Origin: Occallatibacter gabretensis
GTDB taxonomy: Bacteria > Acidobacteriota > Terriglobia > Terriglobales > Acidobacteriaceae
Direction of reading: 5' to 3'
Assembly: GCF_001449115.1 (NCBI RefSeq)
Contig: NZ_LAIJ01000009.1
Span: 1,742,114 to 1,806,113 of the forward strand
DNA length: 64,000 bases
Shown: piece by piece, positions 16,670 through 32,676 of the stretch
Layout of the letters: each line of letters opens with the position of its first letter
Position numbering within the stretch: the stretch's first letter is position 1
The notes under the pieces: model-generated
The model's database searches: none
What the model saw: only the letters and a program-made list of their open reading frames with translations
What the model was told of the DNA's origin: nothing
Position numbers and translations under genes: made by a program

Positions 16670-19645
16670 CTATTTCGTAGATGCGGTGTGGGCGAGGTGG
16701 TCATGATTCAAAATCGCGTTGAAGACCAAGGCGTAGGAGCCGATGGTTTCGCCGCGGTAGATGGGGTTGTTGGCGAAGAGGAGCACGTTGCCTTCGCCCA
16801 GGTGCGCGTCGACGACGATGGCGTGTTCGGCGATGGAGCCGCCCTTATCGAGCAGGCCGGAGACTAGCAGGGATTTGCCGTCAGAGAAGCGCAGGATGAC
16901 GTCAGGCCGGTATTGCGCGGGGATGACGGAGACGTTGTTGCGCATCTGCTCTTCATTGAGTTTGCGAGGCTGCCAGGGCTGCTGCTTTTCTAGCGCTTCG
17001 GCGGCGGTGAGGGTGCGGCCCTGCGGTTGGTCGTCTTCTTCGGTGGTTCCGCGGCCGGTGGGGCGCTGGGAATAGGGGTCCATGAGGATGCGGCCACCGC
17101 CGCGACCGACGGTGTTCGAAACATTGAAGGCCATGCCGTTGGCGCTCATGACGGCGAGGTTATCGCCGTAGCCGAAGGCAACCGGGCTGTCATGTGAGAC
17201 GAAGACGGAGTTGAGGACGGTGCCGACGACGCGGGCGTCTGCGGAGGGTGCCACAGAGACGCCGGGTGCGAGGCCCATGTCGATGGCGAAGGCAGATGTG
17301 TCTTCGCAGGTGACGAGCAGGCCGCCTTTTTCGATGAAGGACTTGAGGTGCGCGAGGCCGTCATAGCCGAGGCCGGGGCGGGTGTCTTCCGTCGAGTCGA
17401 AGCCGGGGGCGACCAGGTTGGGTGTGAGGTCGGATTTTTGCCATGGCAGAGGGTTGCTCCACATCGGCATGCCATTGATGATGTCCGAGGACGCGGCGCG
17501 CCCGACCGGGGCGAAGATGATGACGTCGTATTTGGAGCGCAGGTCGTCGGTTTTGGCGGCGGTCTGGGTGGAGATGTATTCGAAGGGGACGCCGGCGGAG
17601 TCAAAGGCGAAGCGCCACCAACCTTCTGTCTGCGTGGCGAGCCAGGTGTGCATGACGGCGATGCGCGGGGCAGTGACGGGATGCGTCGGAACGCTGGGCG
17701 CGACGCTGAGGGTGGTTGCGTTGAGGGCCAGCGATTTGAGGGCGTCGGCGAGCTGTTTGGAGTCTGCGCCGGAGATGAGGAGCGAACCGGCAGGGAGATT
17801 GTCGGCGGCTTTTTCGGTGACTTCGACCTTTGCGTCCTTGAGCTTATAGAGGAGCGCGAGGAGCGTGGTCTGGCCGTGGTTGGCTACTGCGGTGATGGAA
17901 CCTGAGCCGGAGACCGTGCCAGCGAGCGAGGCTGGATCATCGACGGGCTTCATTGCGGCTTTGAGGATGGCGGGATCCGTGATGCGCGTGGTCTTGACGT
18001 TGAAGAGCGCCGGGAAGCTCCAGCCGGTGTCGTCGTAGGGATGCTTTTGCGGGTCGTCGGGGGCCCAGAACTGCTTGTCGAGAAGAGCATCGGCGGCGCG
18101 CGCGAAGGGTTGGTCCATACGGACAACGATGCTGCCGGCGGGGAAGTTGGTGTCGGCGGGCTTATCTCCACGCTTGGCTCCGGCTACGGGTACGGTGACG
18201 GCGGAGGTGAGCTGCGAGATTTCGATGTGCTGGAGCTTGAGGACGGTGGCGAGGCTGACGAGGCGGTTGGAGCTGGCTTCGTCGCCGGAGATAACGTAGG
18301 CGGATGGGCCTTCGAGTGCGGGCTTCTCGATTGAGTGCTTGCTCTTGAGGTAGTAGTTCTCAAGGAAGTGGCGCGTGTTGTGGGAGAAGTAGGAGATCGT
18401 CGTCAGGAGCGCGGATTCTTCGTAATTATTGTTATCTCGCTGGGACCAGGTGACGATGGGCAGAGGCGGGTTCTGGCGATACCAGGTGCGGGAGTATTCC
18501 TCTGGCGTGAGAATGCGCTTTTCGGTGTCCGCGCCGCCGTTGCCGAAGGTTTCATAGAGACGGCTGATGCCGTTGTGCATGGCGGCGAGGAACATGAGAT
18601 AGCCGGGCGACCAGGTGTCGAAATCGCCGTGGGTGAAGACACCGGGCATGCCGAGTGCCTGCATCTGGGCGATGTTGTTCCAGCCGAGTTCCTGCCATTC
18701 ATTTGTGAGCATGGGGTCGACCCAGGCGTTGTAGGGGCCGTCGCCGACGGTGTTGTCGTAGAGGAAGGGGACGGATTCGTGCAGGTCATGGAGGACCTGG
18801 GCGTGCCAATCGATGTAGGTGTCGAGGACGTTGCGCGTGAGGTTGAGGGTCATGCCCATGGCGTCACGGTTGTTGTCATGCGCGACGTAGTGGCCCCAGT
18901 AGAGCAGGCGCGGGAAGGTCTTGTCCGGATTGGCCTTGTGCCAGCGGTAGATGTCCACCTGACGATCGCGGCCGTCGACTTCAACGACGGGCGTGATGAG
19001 GACGATCATGTGCGAGCGGATGTACTTGATGTAGGGGGAGTCGTCGACGGCGAGGCGGTAGGCGAGCTCCATGAGCGCGGTGGGCGCGCCGGTCTCCGGC
19101 GAGTGGATGGTGCCGGTGATGTAGTAGACCGGGACCGAGGCGTCGATGAGGGACTTGGCCTTGGCGTCGTCGAAGTTGATCTTACGGGGGTCGCCGAGCT
19201 GGGCGAGACGCGCCTTGTTTTCGGCGGCGTGGGCCAGGATTTCAGGATCGGCGATGGCGGCGGCGATCATCTCACGGCCTTCTTCGGAGTGGCCGATGGT
19301 GTAGACCTTGACGCGCGGGCTGGAGGTCTCAAGCAGGCGGAAGTATTTGTAGACATCCTCTGCGTAAGGCAGGAAATTAGGCGCGCCGGAGACGTCGCCG
19401 AGGACCTTGGCTGGCGTGGGAACGGTCTTCGAGGCGGGCAGATAGTCCACGAGCGGCGAAAGGAAGCTGGGCGCCGTGGTGTACTGCTTGATTTTGGCGG
19501 TGTAGTCGTCGTCGATGGGCTGCTTGGGGTCACGGGCGTAGTCAGCGCTGAGTGCGGCGTTGGGCGACTGAGCTTGATTGGTCCGGGGTGCGGCGAGGGA
19601 TGCGGCACAAAGGATGAGCGGAAGGACAGACTTCAGCGATTTCAT
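16670..19645 (-). CDS. Exported M14 family zinc carboxypeptidase
   Basis: 991-residue exported metallopeptidase. Signal peptide in MKSLKSVLPLILCAASLAA, then an M14 carboxypeptidase domain about residues 70-380 with zinc ligands in TIHSPETG (H181, E184) and a later HDLHES region. About 600 further residues follow, including stretches resembling a glutamine-amidotransferase-like flavodoxin fold (near HPVTAPRIAVMHTW and GGLLVTCEDTSAF), as is common in large Bacteroidetes/Acidobacteria M14 proteins. The frame extends 26 codons upstream, but ATG 19645 gives the signal peptide. It lies in the accessory segment between rplK and rplA, transcribed against the ribosomal genes. Substrate unknown. Confidence 0.88.
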   Translation of the reverse strand: MKSLKSVLPLILCAASLAAPRTNQAQSPNAALSADYARDPKQPIDDDYTAKIKQYTTAPSFLSPLVDYLPASKTVPTPAKVLGDVSGAPNFLPYAEDVYKYFRLLETSSPRVKVYTIGHSEEGREMIAAAIADPEILAHAAENKARLAQLGDPRKINFDDAKAKSLIDASVPVYYITGTIHSPETGAPTALMELAYRLAVDDSPYIKYIRSHMIVLITPVVEVDGRDRQVDIYRWHKANPDKTFPRLLYWGHYVAHDNNRDAMGMTLNLTRNVLDTYIDWHAQVLHDLHESVPFLYDNTVGDGPYNAWVDPMLTNEWQELGWNNIAQMQALGMPGVFTHGDFDTWSPGYLMFLAAMHNGISRLYETFGNGGADTEKRILTPEEYSRTWYRQNPPLPIVTWSQRDNNNYEESALLTTISYFSHNTRHFLENYYLKSKHSIEKPALEGPSAYVISGDEASSNRLVSLATVLKLQHIEISQLTSAVTVPVAGAKRGDKPADTNFPAGSIVVRMDQPFARAADALLDKQFWAPDDPQKHPYDDTGWSFPALFNVKTTRITDPAILKAAMKPVDDPASLAGTVSGSGSITAVANHGQTTLLALLYKLKDAKVEVTEKAADNLPAGSLLISGADSKQLADALKSLALNATTLSVAPSVPTHPVTAPRIAVMHTWLATQTEGWWRFAFDSAGVPFEYISTQTAAKTDDLRSKYDVIIFAPVGRAASSDIINGMPMWSNPLPWQKSDLTPNLVAPGFDSTEDTRPGLGYDGLAHLKSFIEKGGLLVTCEDTSAFAIDMGLAPGVSVAPSADARVVGTVLNSVFVSHDSPVAFGYGDNLAVMSANGMAFNVSNTVGRGGGRILMDPYSQRPTGRGTTEEDDQPQGRTLTAAEALEKQQPWQPRKLNEEQMRNNVSVIPAQYRPDVILRFSDGKSLLVSGLLDKGGSIAEHAIVVDAHLGEGNVLLFANNPIYRGETIGSYALVFNAILNHDHLAHTASTK

Positions 19646-19748
19646 AGGCCTCAAAAGAAGGAGCTTGCAAAGTGGAATGTTTTCGTGAAGTACAACAATG
19701 CCACGGCGAGGCGGGGTTTGCAATGAAGAAGATATGAGGAATGGAGGG

Positions 19749-20159
19749 TTATTGCGTCCAGTCTTCTAGCTGGAGGCCCTGGACGCGGTGGAACTCGCGG
19801 GTGTTGGCGGTGACGAGAGTCATCTGGCGGGCTAGGGCCTGACCGGCGATCAGGGTGTCATATTCGCCGATGCGGGTGCCTTTACGTTCCAGTTCTGCGC
19901 GGATCTGGGCTGCGGCGAGGGCATCTTCATTGGAGAAGTTCAACACCTCGATGTCTTCTGCAATGAAGGAACGCAACTTCCGACTGTTGCGGTTCTGCTG
20001 GCTGCTCTTCTCCACTCCATACCAAAGCTCATGCATGCAGATGGACGACGTTGCGAGCGGTATGCCAGCCAGGACGGCGTGAGCATAGAGAGAACGGACC
20101 TTTTCGGAATTCCCATTCATGAGCGCGATGCAGACGTTGGTGTCGAGGAGAAAGCTCAC
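19749..20159 (-). CDS. vapC: PIN-domain ribonuclease toxin VapC
   Basis: 136-residue type II toxin of the PIN fold, a Mg-dependent RNase usually cutting tRNA or rRNA. Acidic active-site residues are visible: D6 in LLDTN, E44 in MHELWYG, D101 in GEYDTLIAG, with N119 in TANTREF at the usual fourth position. Full length, so probably functional. It overlaps the upstream vapB by 4 nt (ATGA), which couples translation. Located in the segment that separates rplK from rplA; toxin-antitoxin pairs often mark mobile or recently inserted DNA. Confidence 0.93.
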   Translation of the reverse strand: MSFLLDTNVCIALMNGNSEKVRSLYAHAVLAGIPLATSSICMHELWYGVEKSSQQNRNSRKLRSFIAEDIEVLNFSNEDALAAAQIRAELERKGTRIGEYDTLIAGQALARQMTLVTANTREFHRVQGLQLEDWTQ

Positions 20160-20437
20160 TCGAAATACTCGCGGATAGGAGCGAGATTCTGCTTGCGGCC
20201 TTCCGGAAAGATTGGATCGCCGCCTAAGGCGTCAAGCCGTACGAACCAGGCTTCAATGCTCTCTTTCGTTCTGGGATGTTCTTCGACGGGTTCGATGAGG
20301 ACTCCCTTGCCCACGCGGGAGATGCGGACATGGTCGCCTTCGAAGCGAAACTCCTTGGGCAGGCGGACAGCCTGACTGCGGCCATTCCAGAAGAGCTTGG
20401 CGTCGGTGTGCTTGGGAGCGGCTGGTTTTGGGCTCAT
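20156..20437 (-). CDS. vapB: Antitoxin VapB (AbrB/SpoVT fold)
   Basis: 93-residue antitoxin. The N-terminal AbrB-type DNA-binding part is recognisable by AKLFWNGRSQAVRLPKEFRF (residues about 13-32) and GDHVRISRVGKGVLIEP; the C-terminal half would neutralise VapC. GGGAGG lies just upstream of the ATG, partly inside the right end of the operator palindrome, so binding there should block both transcription and ribosome access. The VapBC complex is expected to autorepress through that palindrome. Confidence 0.92.
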   Translation of the reverse strand: MSPKPAAPKHTDAKLFWNGRSQAVRLPKEFRFEGDHVRISRVGKGVLIEPVEEHPRTKESIEAWFVRLDALGGDPIFPEGRKQNLAPIREYFE

Positions 20438-20445
20438 GTAGCCTC

Positions 20446-20484
20446 CCGTAAATGATATATACCTAAAGTATATATCATTTACGG
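20446..20484. promoter_or_regulatory. vapBC operator palindrome
   Basis: CCGTAAATGATATATAC (20446-20462), spacer CTAAA, GTATATATCATTTACGG (20468-20484): a perfect 17-bp inverted repeat ending eight bases before the vapB start. It is very AT-rich and contains TATATAT, so it probably overlaps the -10 region. Confidence 0.85.
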
Positions 20485-20574
20485 CACATAATTCGATGGC
20501 GGGGCGAAAAATCTATCTATGTTGAAGCTATTCAGCTCAACACTCTCAACGATCAGCGGGCCTAGCATGAGAGC

Positions 20575-20709
20575 ATGGTGGGCATGGCCTTCATCTTGTT
20601 GAGCGGAAGCTGGATGCTGATATTCCTAGTGCTTGGAATGTATGCTCTCATCTTGTGTGCGCCAATAGTTCTAATCGTCTGGTTTGTTAAAAGGTTCAAG
20701 GCTCGTTAG
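20575..20709 (+). CDS. Possible small membrane protein (44 aa)
   Basis: The frame encodes MVGMAFILLSGSWMLIFLVL followed by GMYALILCAPIVLIVWFVKR and FKAR: one or two hydrophobic segments with a basic C-terminal end, the layout of many bacterial mini-proteins. It is divergent from vapBC and begins 91 bases past the operator. The ribosome-binding site is poor (GAGAG five bases before ATG), and the frame is short, so it could be chance. No family recognised. Confidence 0.35.
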   Translation: MVGMAFILLSGSWMLIFLVLGMYALILCAPIVLIVWFVKRFKAR

Positions 20710-20853
20710 ATATCGATCGCGATTGCAAACTCCACACAACTTAGCCGTCACGCTAGTTGCATTCCTGGTTCCGGTTCTGTATTATCAATAGATGTGTCCG
20801 GGGTGTTTCTTCGGACAGTCAATTTCACTACGGCATTTGGGCTTCTAGTTGTT

Positions 20854-20895
20854 GAGACAACGGAAGTTGTCTCCGGCGAAGTTCCCTGAAAAGGG
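20854..20895 (+). promoter_or_regulatory. rplA leader hairpins
   Basis: GAGACAAC-GGAA-GTTGTCTC (20854-20873) is an 8-bp stem with a GNRA-type loop; it is followed by CCCT-GAAA-AGGG (20884-20895), then GGTGGGAGACGAGG before the start codon. May be a translational control leader; whether L1 binds is not known. Confidence 0.4.
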
Positions 20896-20925
20896 CTGGC
20901 AGATGCGGTGGGAGACGAGGGAAGA

Positions 20926-21636
20926 ATGGCAAAGAAAGCCAGCAAGAATATTGCGAAGTCGCGTGCTGCTGTAACGGCCGATGTCTACGCGCTGCCGGAT
21001 GCGGTCAGCCTCCTGCAGAAAGTCAAGTTTGCAAAGTTTGATGAGACGGTGCAGGTTTCGCTGCGCCTGGGTGTGGATACGCGCCATGCGGACCAGATGG
21101 TTCGTGGCACTGTGGTTCTGCCTCATGGCCTCGGCAAGACCAAGACCGTTGCTGTGATCGCCACCGGCGACCGCCAGAGGGAAGCGCAGGAAGCAGGCGC
21201 GGATTTTGTGGGCGGCGAGGAGATGGTAGAGAAGATCCAGAAGGAAAACTGGACCGATTTTGATGCGCTGATCGCCACGCCGGACATGATGAAGGTGGTC
21301 GGTCGGCTGGGTAAGGTGCTCGGTCCCAAGGGCCTGATGCCGAATCCGAAGACGGGCACGGTGACCACGGATGTGGCCGCGGCTGTCAAGGAGATCAAGG
21401 CCGGTAAGGTGGAGTTCCGCGCGGACAAGACCAGCCTGGTGCATGTTGCGGTGGGCAAGCTGAGCTTCTCTGCTGAAAAGCTGGTGGACAACGCCAACAC
21501 GGTGGTTGCGGCTGTGGTTCGCGCCAAGCCTTCAGCGGCCAAGGGCAAGTACATCAAGAGCCTGACGTTGAGCTCGACGATGGGCCCCGGCGTTCCGCTG
21601 GATACGGCTACGGCTGAGGCGTCTGGCAAGCACTAA
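20926..21636 (+). CDS. rplA: 50S ribosomal protein L1
   Basis: 236-residue L1 of the ribosomal stalk, also the autorepressor of L11-L1 operons. Family signature [19 protein letters not shown] lies near residues 127-145. ATG 20926 ([16 protein letters not shown]) gives the usual length; six more codons upstream are open. Uniquely here it lacks rplK immediately upstream, so any L1 feedback on L11 would need separate targets in two transcripts. Followed by rplJ after 201 nt. Confidence 0.97.
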   Translation: MAKKASKNIAKSRAAVTADVYALPDAVSLLQKVKFAKFDETVQVSLRLGVDTRHADQMVRGTVVLPHGLGKTKTVAVIATGDRQREAQEAGADFVGGEEMVEKIQKENWTDFDALIATPDMMKVVGRLGKVLGPKGLMPNPKTGTVTTDVAAAVKEIKAGKVEFRADKTSLVHVAVGKLSFSAEKLVDNANTVVAAVVRAKPSAAKGKYIKSLTLSSTMGPGVPLDTATAEASGKH

Positions 21637-21638
21637 GG

Positions 21639-21819
21639 CAGAGATCAGGGGTCAGAGATCAGGGATCAGGGATCAGTTGGTTGATCACCTCGTTTACTTT
21701 GTGCTCTGATTCGACGGTTTAAGAACGGGATTTGCAAGAGCGCCAAGATGGCGCAGCAGGAACAGGACAAGTTGGTGGGATTAGTTTGCTGATCCCTGAT
21801 CTCTGACCCCTGATCCCTG
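21639..21819. repeat. 31-bp inverted repeat between rplA and rplJ
   Basis: The left arm (21639-21669) is made of AGAGATCAGGGGTCAGAGATCAG-type words and the right arm (21789-21819) is its reverse complement with one mismatch; the arms are 119 bases apart. Each arm is internally a stutter of GATCAGG/GATCAGA words. In RNA this would form a 31-bp stem before rplJ. Same word family as at 13527-13616. Confidence 0.8.
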
Positions 21820-21837
21820 TCGAGCGGAGCGAGACAT

Positions 21838-22371
21838 ATGGCAATTTCGAAGGCGAAAAAGGCGGCAAAGGTTAAGATTCTGACCAAGGAGTTGGAGTCT
21901 TCGACGACCGCGATCATTGGCACCTTTGCCAAGCTGACAGTGGCGCAGGATTTCGAGCTGCGCAAGGTGGTGCGCGAAGCGGGCGGCAAGTACCGCGTGC
22001 TGAAGAACAAGCTGGCTCCAATTGCCGGCAAGGGCACCAAGGTTGAGGACGCGCTGAAGGGTCTGAAGGGCGTGAGCGCCGTGGCGTTCACCTCGGGCGA
22101 TCCGGTGGCGCTGGCCAAGGGTTTCGCAAAGTGGGTCGGCAACAACGCAGAGTTCCAGTTCAAGCTGGGCATTGTGGATGGCGAGCTGCTCACGGTGGAA
22201 GAAGTGAAGGCTCTGGCGACTATGCCGGGCAAGGAAGAGATCTTCTCGAAGCTGCTGTACCTGATCAATGCTCCGGCGCAGCGGTTGGCCACGGTGATCA
22301 ATGCCACCGGGCGCGACCTGGCGGTAGTTTTGAACCAGGGCGTGGAGAAGGAAAAGTTTCAGGCGGCATAG
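21838..22371 (+). CDS. rplJ: 50S ribosomal protein L10
   Basis: 177-residue L10, base of the L7/L12 stalk. Typical start MAISKAKKAAKVKILTKELE, then KYRVLKNKLAPIAGKG around residues 51-66 and a C-terminal helix that binds L7/L12. Normal length. The rplA-rplJ spacer, which in many bacteria carries the L10 autoregulatory leader, here holds a long inverted repeat; no classic L10 leader fold was identified by eye. Confidence 0.97.
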   Translation: MAISKAKKAAKVKILTKELESSTTAIIGTFAKLTVAQDFELRKVVREAGGKYRVLKNKLAPIAGKGTKVEDALKGLKGVSAVAFTSGDPVALAKGFAKWVGNNAEFQFKLGIVDGELLTVEEVKALATMPGKEEIFSKLLYLINAPAQRLATVINATGRDLAVVLNQGVEKEKFQAA

Positions 22372-22379
22372 CTGCCGCC

Positions 22380-22475
22380 AGTTATTAGCTTGTAGCTCGT
22401 TTGCGGGAGCACCGGCAAAGTCGGTTCTGCGAAGACAAAGCTAAAAGCTGGTGGCTAGAAGCTGAAAGCTGTTTT
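22380..22475. repeat. TAGCTT/AAGCTG word clusters between rplJ and rplL
   Basis: TTATTAGCTTGTAGCTCG (about 22381-22398) and AAAGCTAAAAGCTGG plus GGCTAGAAGCTGAAAGCTG (about 22436-22470) are near complements built from the same short word. Related words precede rplK. Confidence 0.4.
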
Positions 22476-22588
22476 TAAGGGTTTAGGCAGGAAGACATTC
22501 AGAAGGGGCGCTTGTCTGGCGCATCGGAACTCTTCTGAATTGAGCTTGCTGCCGGGGAAAGACAAAATCAAAGGTTGGAGAAGAGAAA

Positions 22589-22966
22589 ATGGCGATTCGT
22601 CCAGAGTTAATTGAAGAGATTGTCAGCCTGAGCCTGCTGGATGCGGCGGCTCTTGTGAAGGAGCTTGAAGAGAAGCTCGGCGTTTCGGCGGCAGCAGCGG
22701 CCCCTGTGGTTGTGGCTGGCGGCGCAGCGGCTGGCGCAGCTCCGGTGGTTGAAGAGAAGACTGAGTTCCAGGTCATTCTCAAGGATGCCGGCGCGAACAA
22801 GATCAACACCATCAAGGCCGTTCGTGAAGTTACTTCGCTCGGTCTGAAGGAAGCCAAGGACCTGGTCGATGGCGCGCCGAAGGCACTGAAGGAGAGCGCG
22901 ACCAAGGATGAGGCTGAGGCCATCAAGAAGAAGTTTGAAGGCGTGGCCACGGTCGAGATCAAGTAG
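22589..22966 (+). CDS. rplL: 50S ribosomal protein L7/L12
   Basis: 125-residue stalk protein, recruiting translation factors. N-terminal dimer domain, alanine-rich hinge ([20 protein letters not shown], about residues 32-52) and C-terminal domain with [20 protein letters not shown] and [17 protein letters not shown]. Full length. A 744-nt spacer separates it from rpoB. Confidence 0.98.
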   Translation: MAIRPELIEEIVSLSLLDAAALVKELEEKLGVSAAAAAPVVVAGGAAAGAAPVVEEKTEFQVILKDAGANKINTIKAVREVTSLGLKEAKDLVDGAPKALKESATKDEAEAIKKKFEGVATVEIK

Positions 22967-23710
22967 TTCTCGATCCCTCGAAAGTTGCAAGCCCGGAAAA
23001 GACGCGCTACAATCATGATTGCGCGTCTTTCCGTTCCTTTTCAGGATTTTTCCCGAAATCGAACGGAACCGGGCGCTGTTTTTTCGAGGTGGTTTGCGGG
23101 TTTTGAGCGGATTTCCGTTGTCGTAGGACGTGCCAAGCGTTTCCGGCGGCGGGATAAAGCGGAAGATTCAAGCGCTTTGCGGGCAATGGTTTAGCTGATA
23201 ATTGCCAGGCGAAGCGCCGACGGGTCGGCGGCGAAGCGAAGCGGGTTTTTGAACAGGCGGAAGCGGGTATTTTGAGAATTCGAATGGGAGCATAGGCAAC
23301 GAGCCGCGCTCGTGAGGCATCGCGTCCTCACGGGCTTTTCGTGTCTCTCATCTCTGTGGGTTGCTAAAATCCACCCCCGACGCTCTTTTAAGATGAGCGT
23401 TCCCTTCTTCCGGATGTGCGCAGTCTAGCGCACCTGTCAAATGCCCGGCAATGGCCGGCTGTGAATTTTCCGCTCCTCCATGCCCGTATTGGCACTTGGC
23501 GAGGATGCCCCGGCGTGTTTGGCCGGGGGTGAGCAGGATTGGGCCGAATCCCAGCAGTGAGCTGGCTTGGATTTTGGCCTGGATGGCAGCAACGATACGA
23601 ATTTGCTGGTTCGCGATGAGACTCACGCGGCCGGCCCGGATGAAACATCAGGCCAAGCCCAGGTCAGGCGTTTCGCTCCGGCAATGACAAGAGCCTCATG
23701 GAGTGACTTC
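22967..23710. other. rplL-rpoB spacer, no supported gene
   Basis: 744 bases with only short open frames of no recognisable family and no good starts. Contains a CGCCGA-CGGG-TCGGCG hairpin (23215-23230) and a stronger attenuator-like hairpin at 23308-23340. Long rplL-rpoB spacers with partial terminators are known in other bacteria. Confidence 0.55.
23308..23340 (+). terminator. Attenuator-like hairpin before rpoB
   Basis: GCTCGTGAGG (23308-23317) pairs with CCTCACGGGC (23326-23335, one G-T pair), loop CATCGCGT, followed by TTTTCGTGTCT. Probably a leaky terminator reducing rpoBC expression relative to the ribosomal proteins. Confidence 0.5.
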
Positions 23711-28186
<4,476 letters not shown>

Positions 28187-28193
28187 CTGATTG

Positions 28194-28240
28194 GTATCCC
28201 ACCCTGGCCGCAAGAACAAAAACGCGGCGAGGGTGGGGCA
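28194..28240. repeat. CCCACCCT hairpin element between rpoB and rpoC
   Basis: CCCACCCT (28198-28205) with AGGGTGGG (28230-28237) and inner GCCGC/GCGGC make an interrupted hairpin 11 bases after the rpoB stop. The first 15 bases GTATCCCACCCTGGC recur exactly at 38903-38917. Likely a dispersed intergenic palindromic element. Confidence 0.65.
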
Positions 28241-28374
28241 CCCTGAAGTCGTTGAGTTTTCGGGTTCTTCTTAAAGCGGTGAAACAAGCCGCTTTCCCGG
28301 GAGAGAAGAACCTTTAAAAAAGTCCCGGGAGTTGCCGCGGCAGAGCAAAAACACGCCTGCCAGGGAGGGTCACC

Positions 28375-32565
<4,191 letters not shown>

Positions 32566-32592
32566 GCGCTGCTCCGATCAACGCAGGAAACT

Positions 32593-32626
32593 AAAAAGGC
32601 CCGGCAGAGATGCCGGGCCTTTTTTA
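32593..32626 (+). terminator. Terminator after rpoC
   Basis: AAAAAGGCCCGGCA (32593-32606), loop GAGA, TGCCGGGCCTTTTT (32611-32624): perfect 14-bp stem with T-run; bidirectional. Ends the translation/transcription block and the convergent cytochrome gene. Confidence 0.92.
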
Positions 32627-32676
32627 TTACAGCAAGTTCTGAAACGCGTAGAGCTTTGAAATGCGTTGAGCAATAT

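Larger units (their letters stand above)
20438..20925. other. Spacer between vapB and rplA
   Basis: 488 bases of lower GC than the surroundings. Holds the vapBC operator, a 44-codon open frame for a hydrophobic peptide and two hairpins just before rplA. Presumably contains the promoter that rplA-rplJ-rplL needs, since rplK is cut off by a terminator; no clear box pair stood out. Confidence 0.5.

Noticed and set aside
18335..19726. Long plus-strand open frame (463 codons) opposite the M14 peptidase
   Set aside because: Antisense shadow of a high-GC gene; product is a Val/Gly/Glu-rich string without family features, while the minus strand encodes a clear M14 peptidase.
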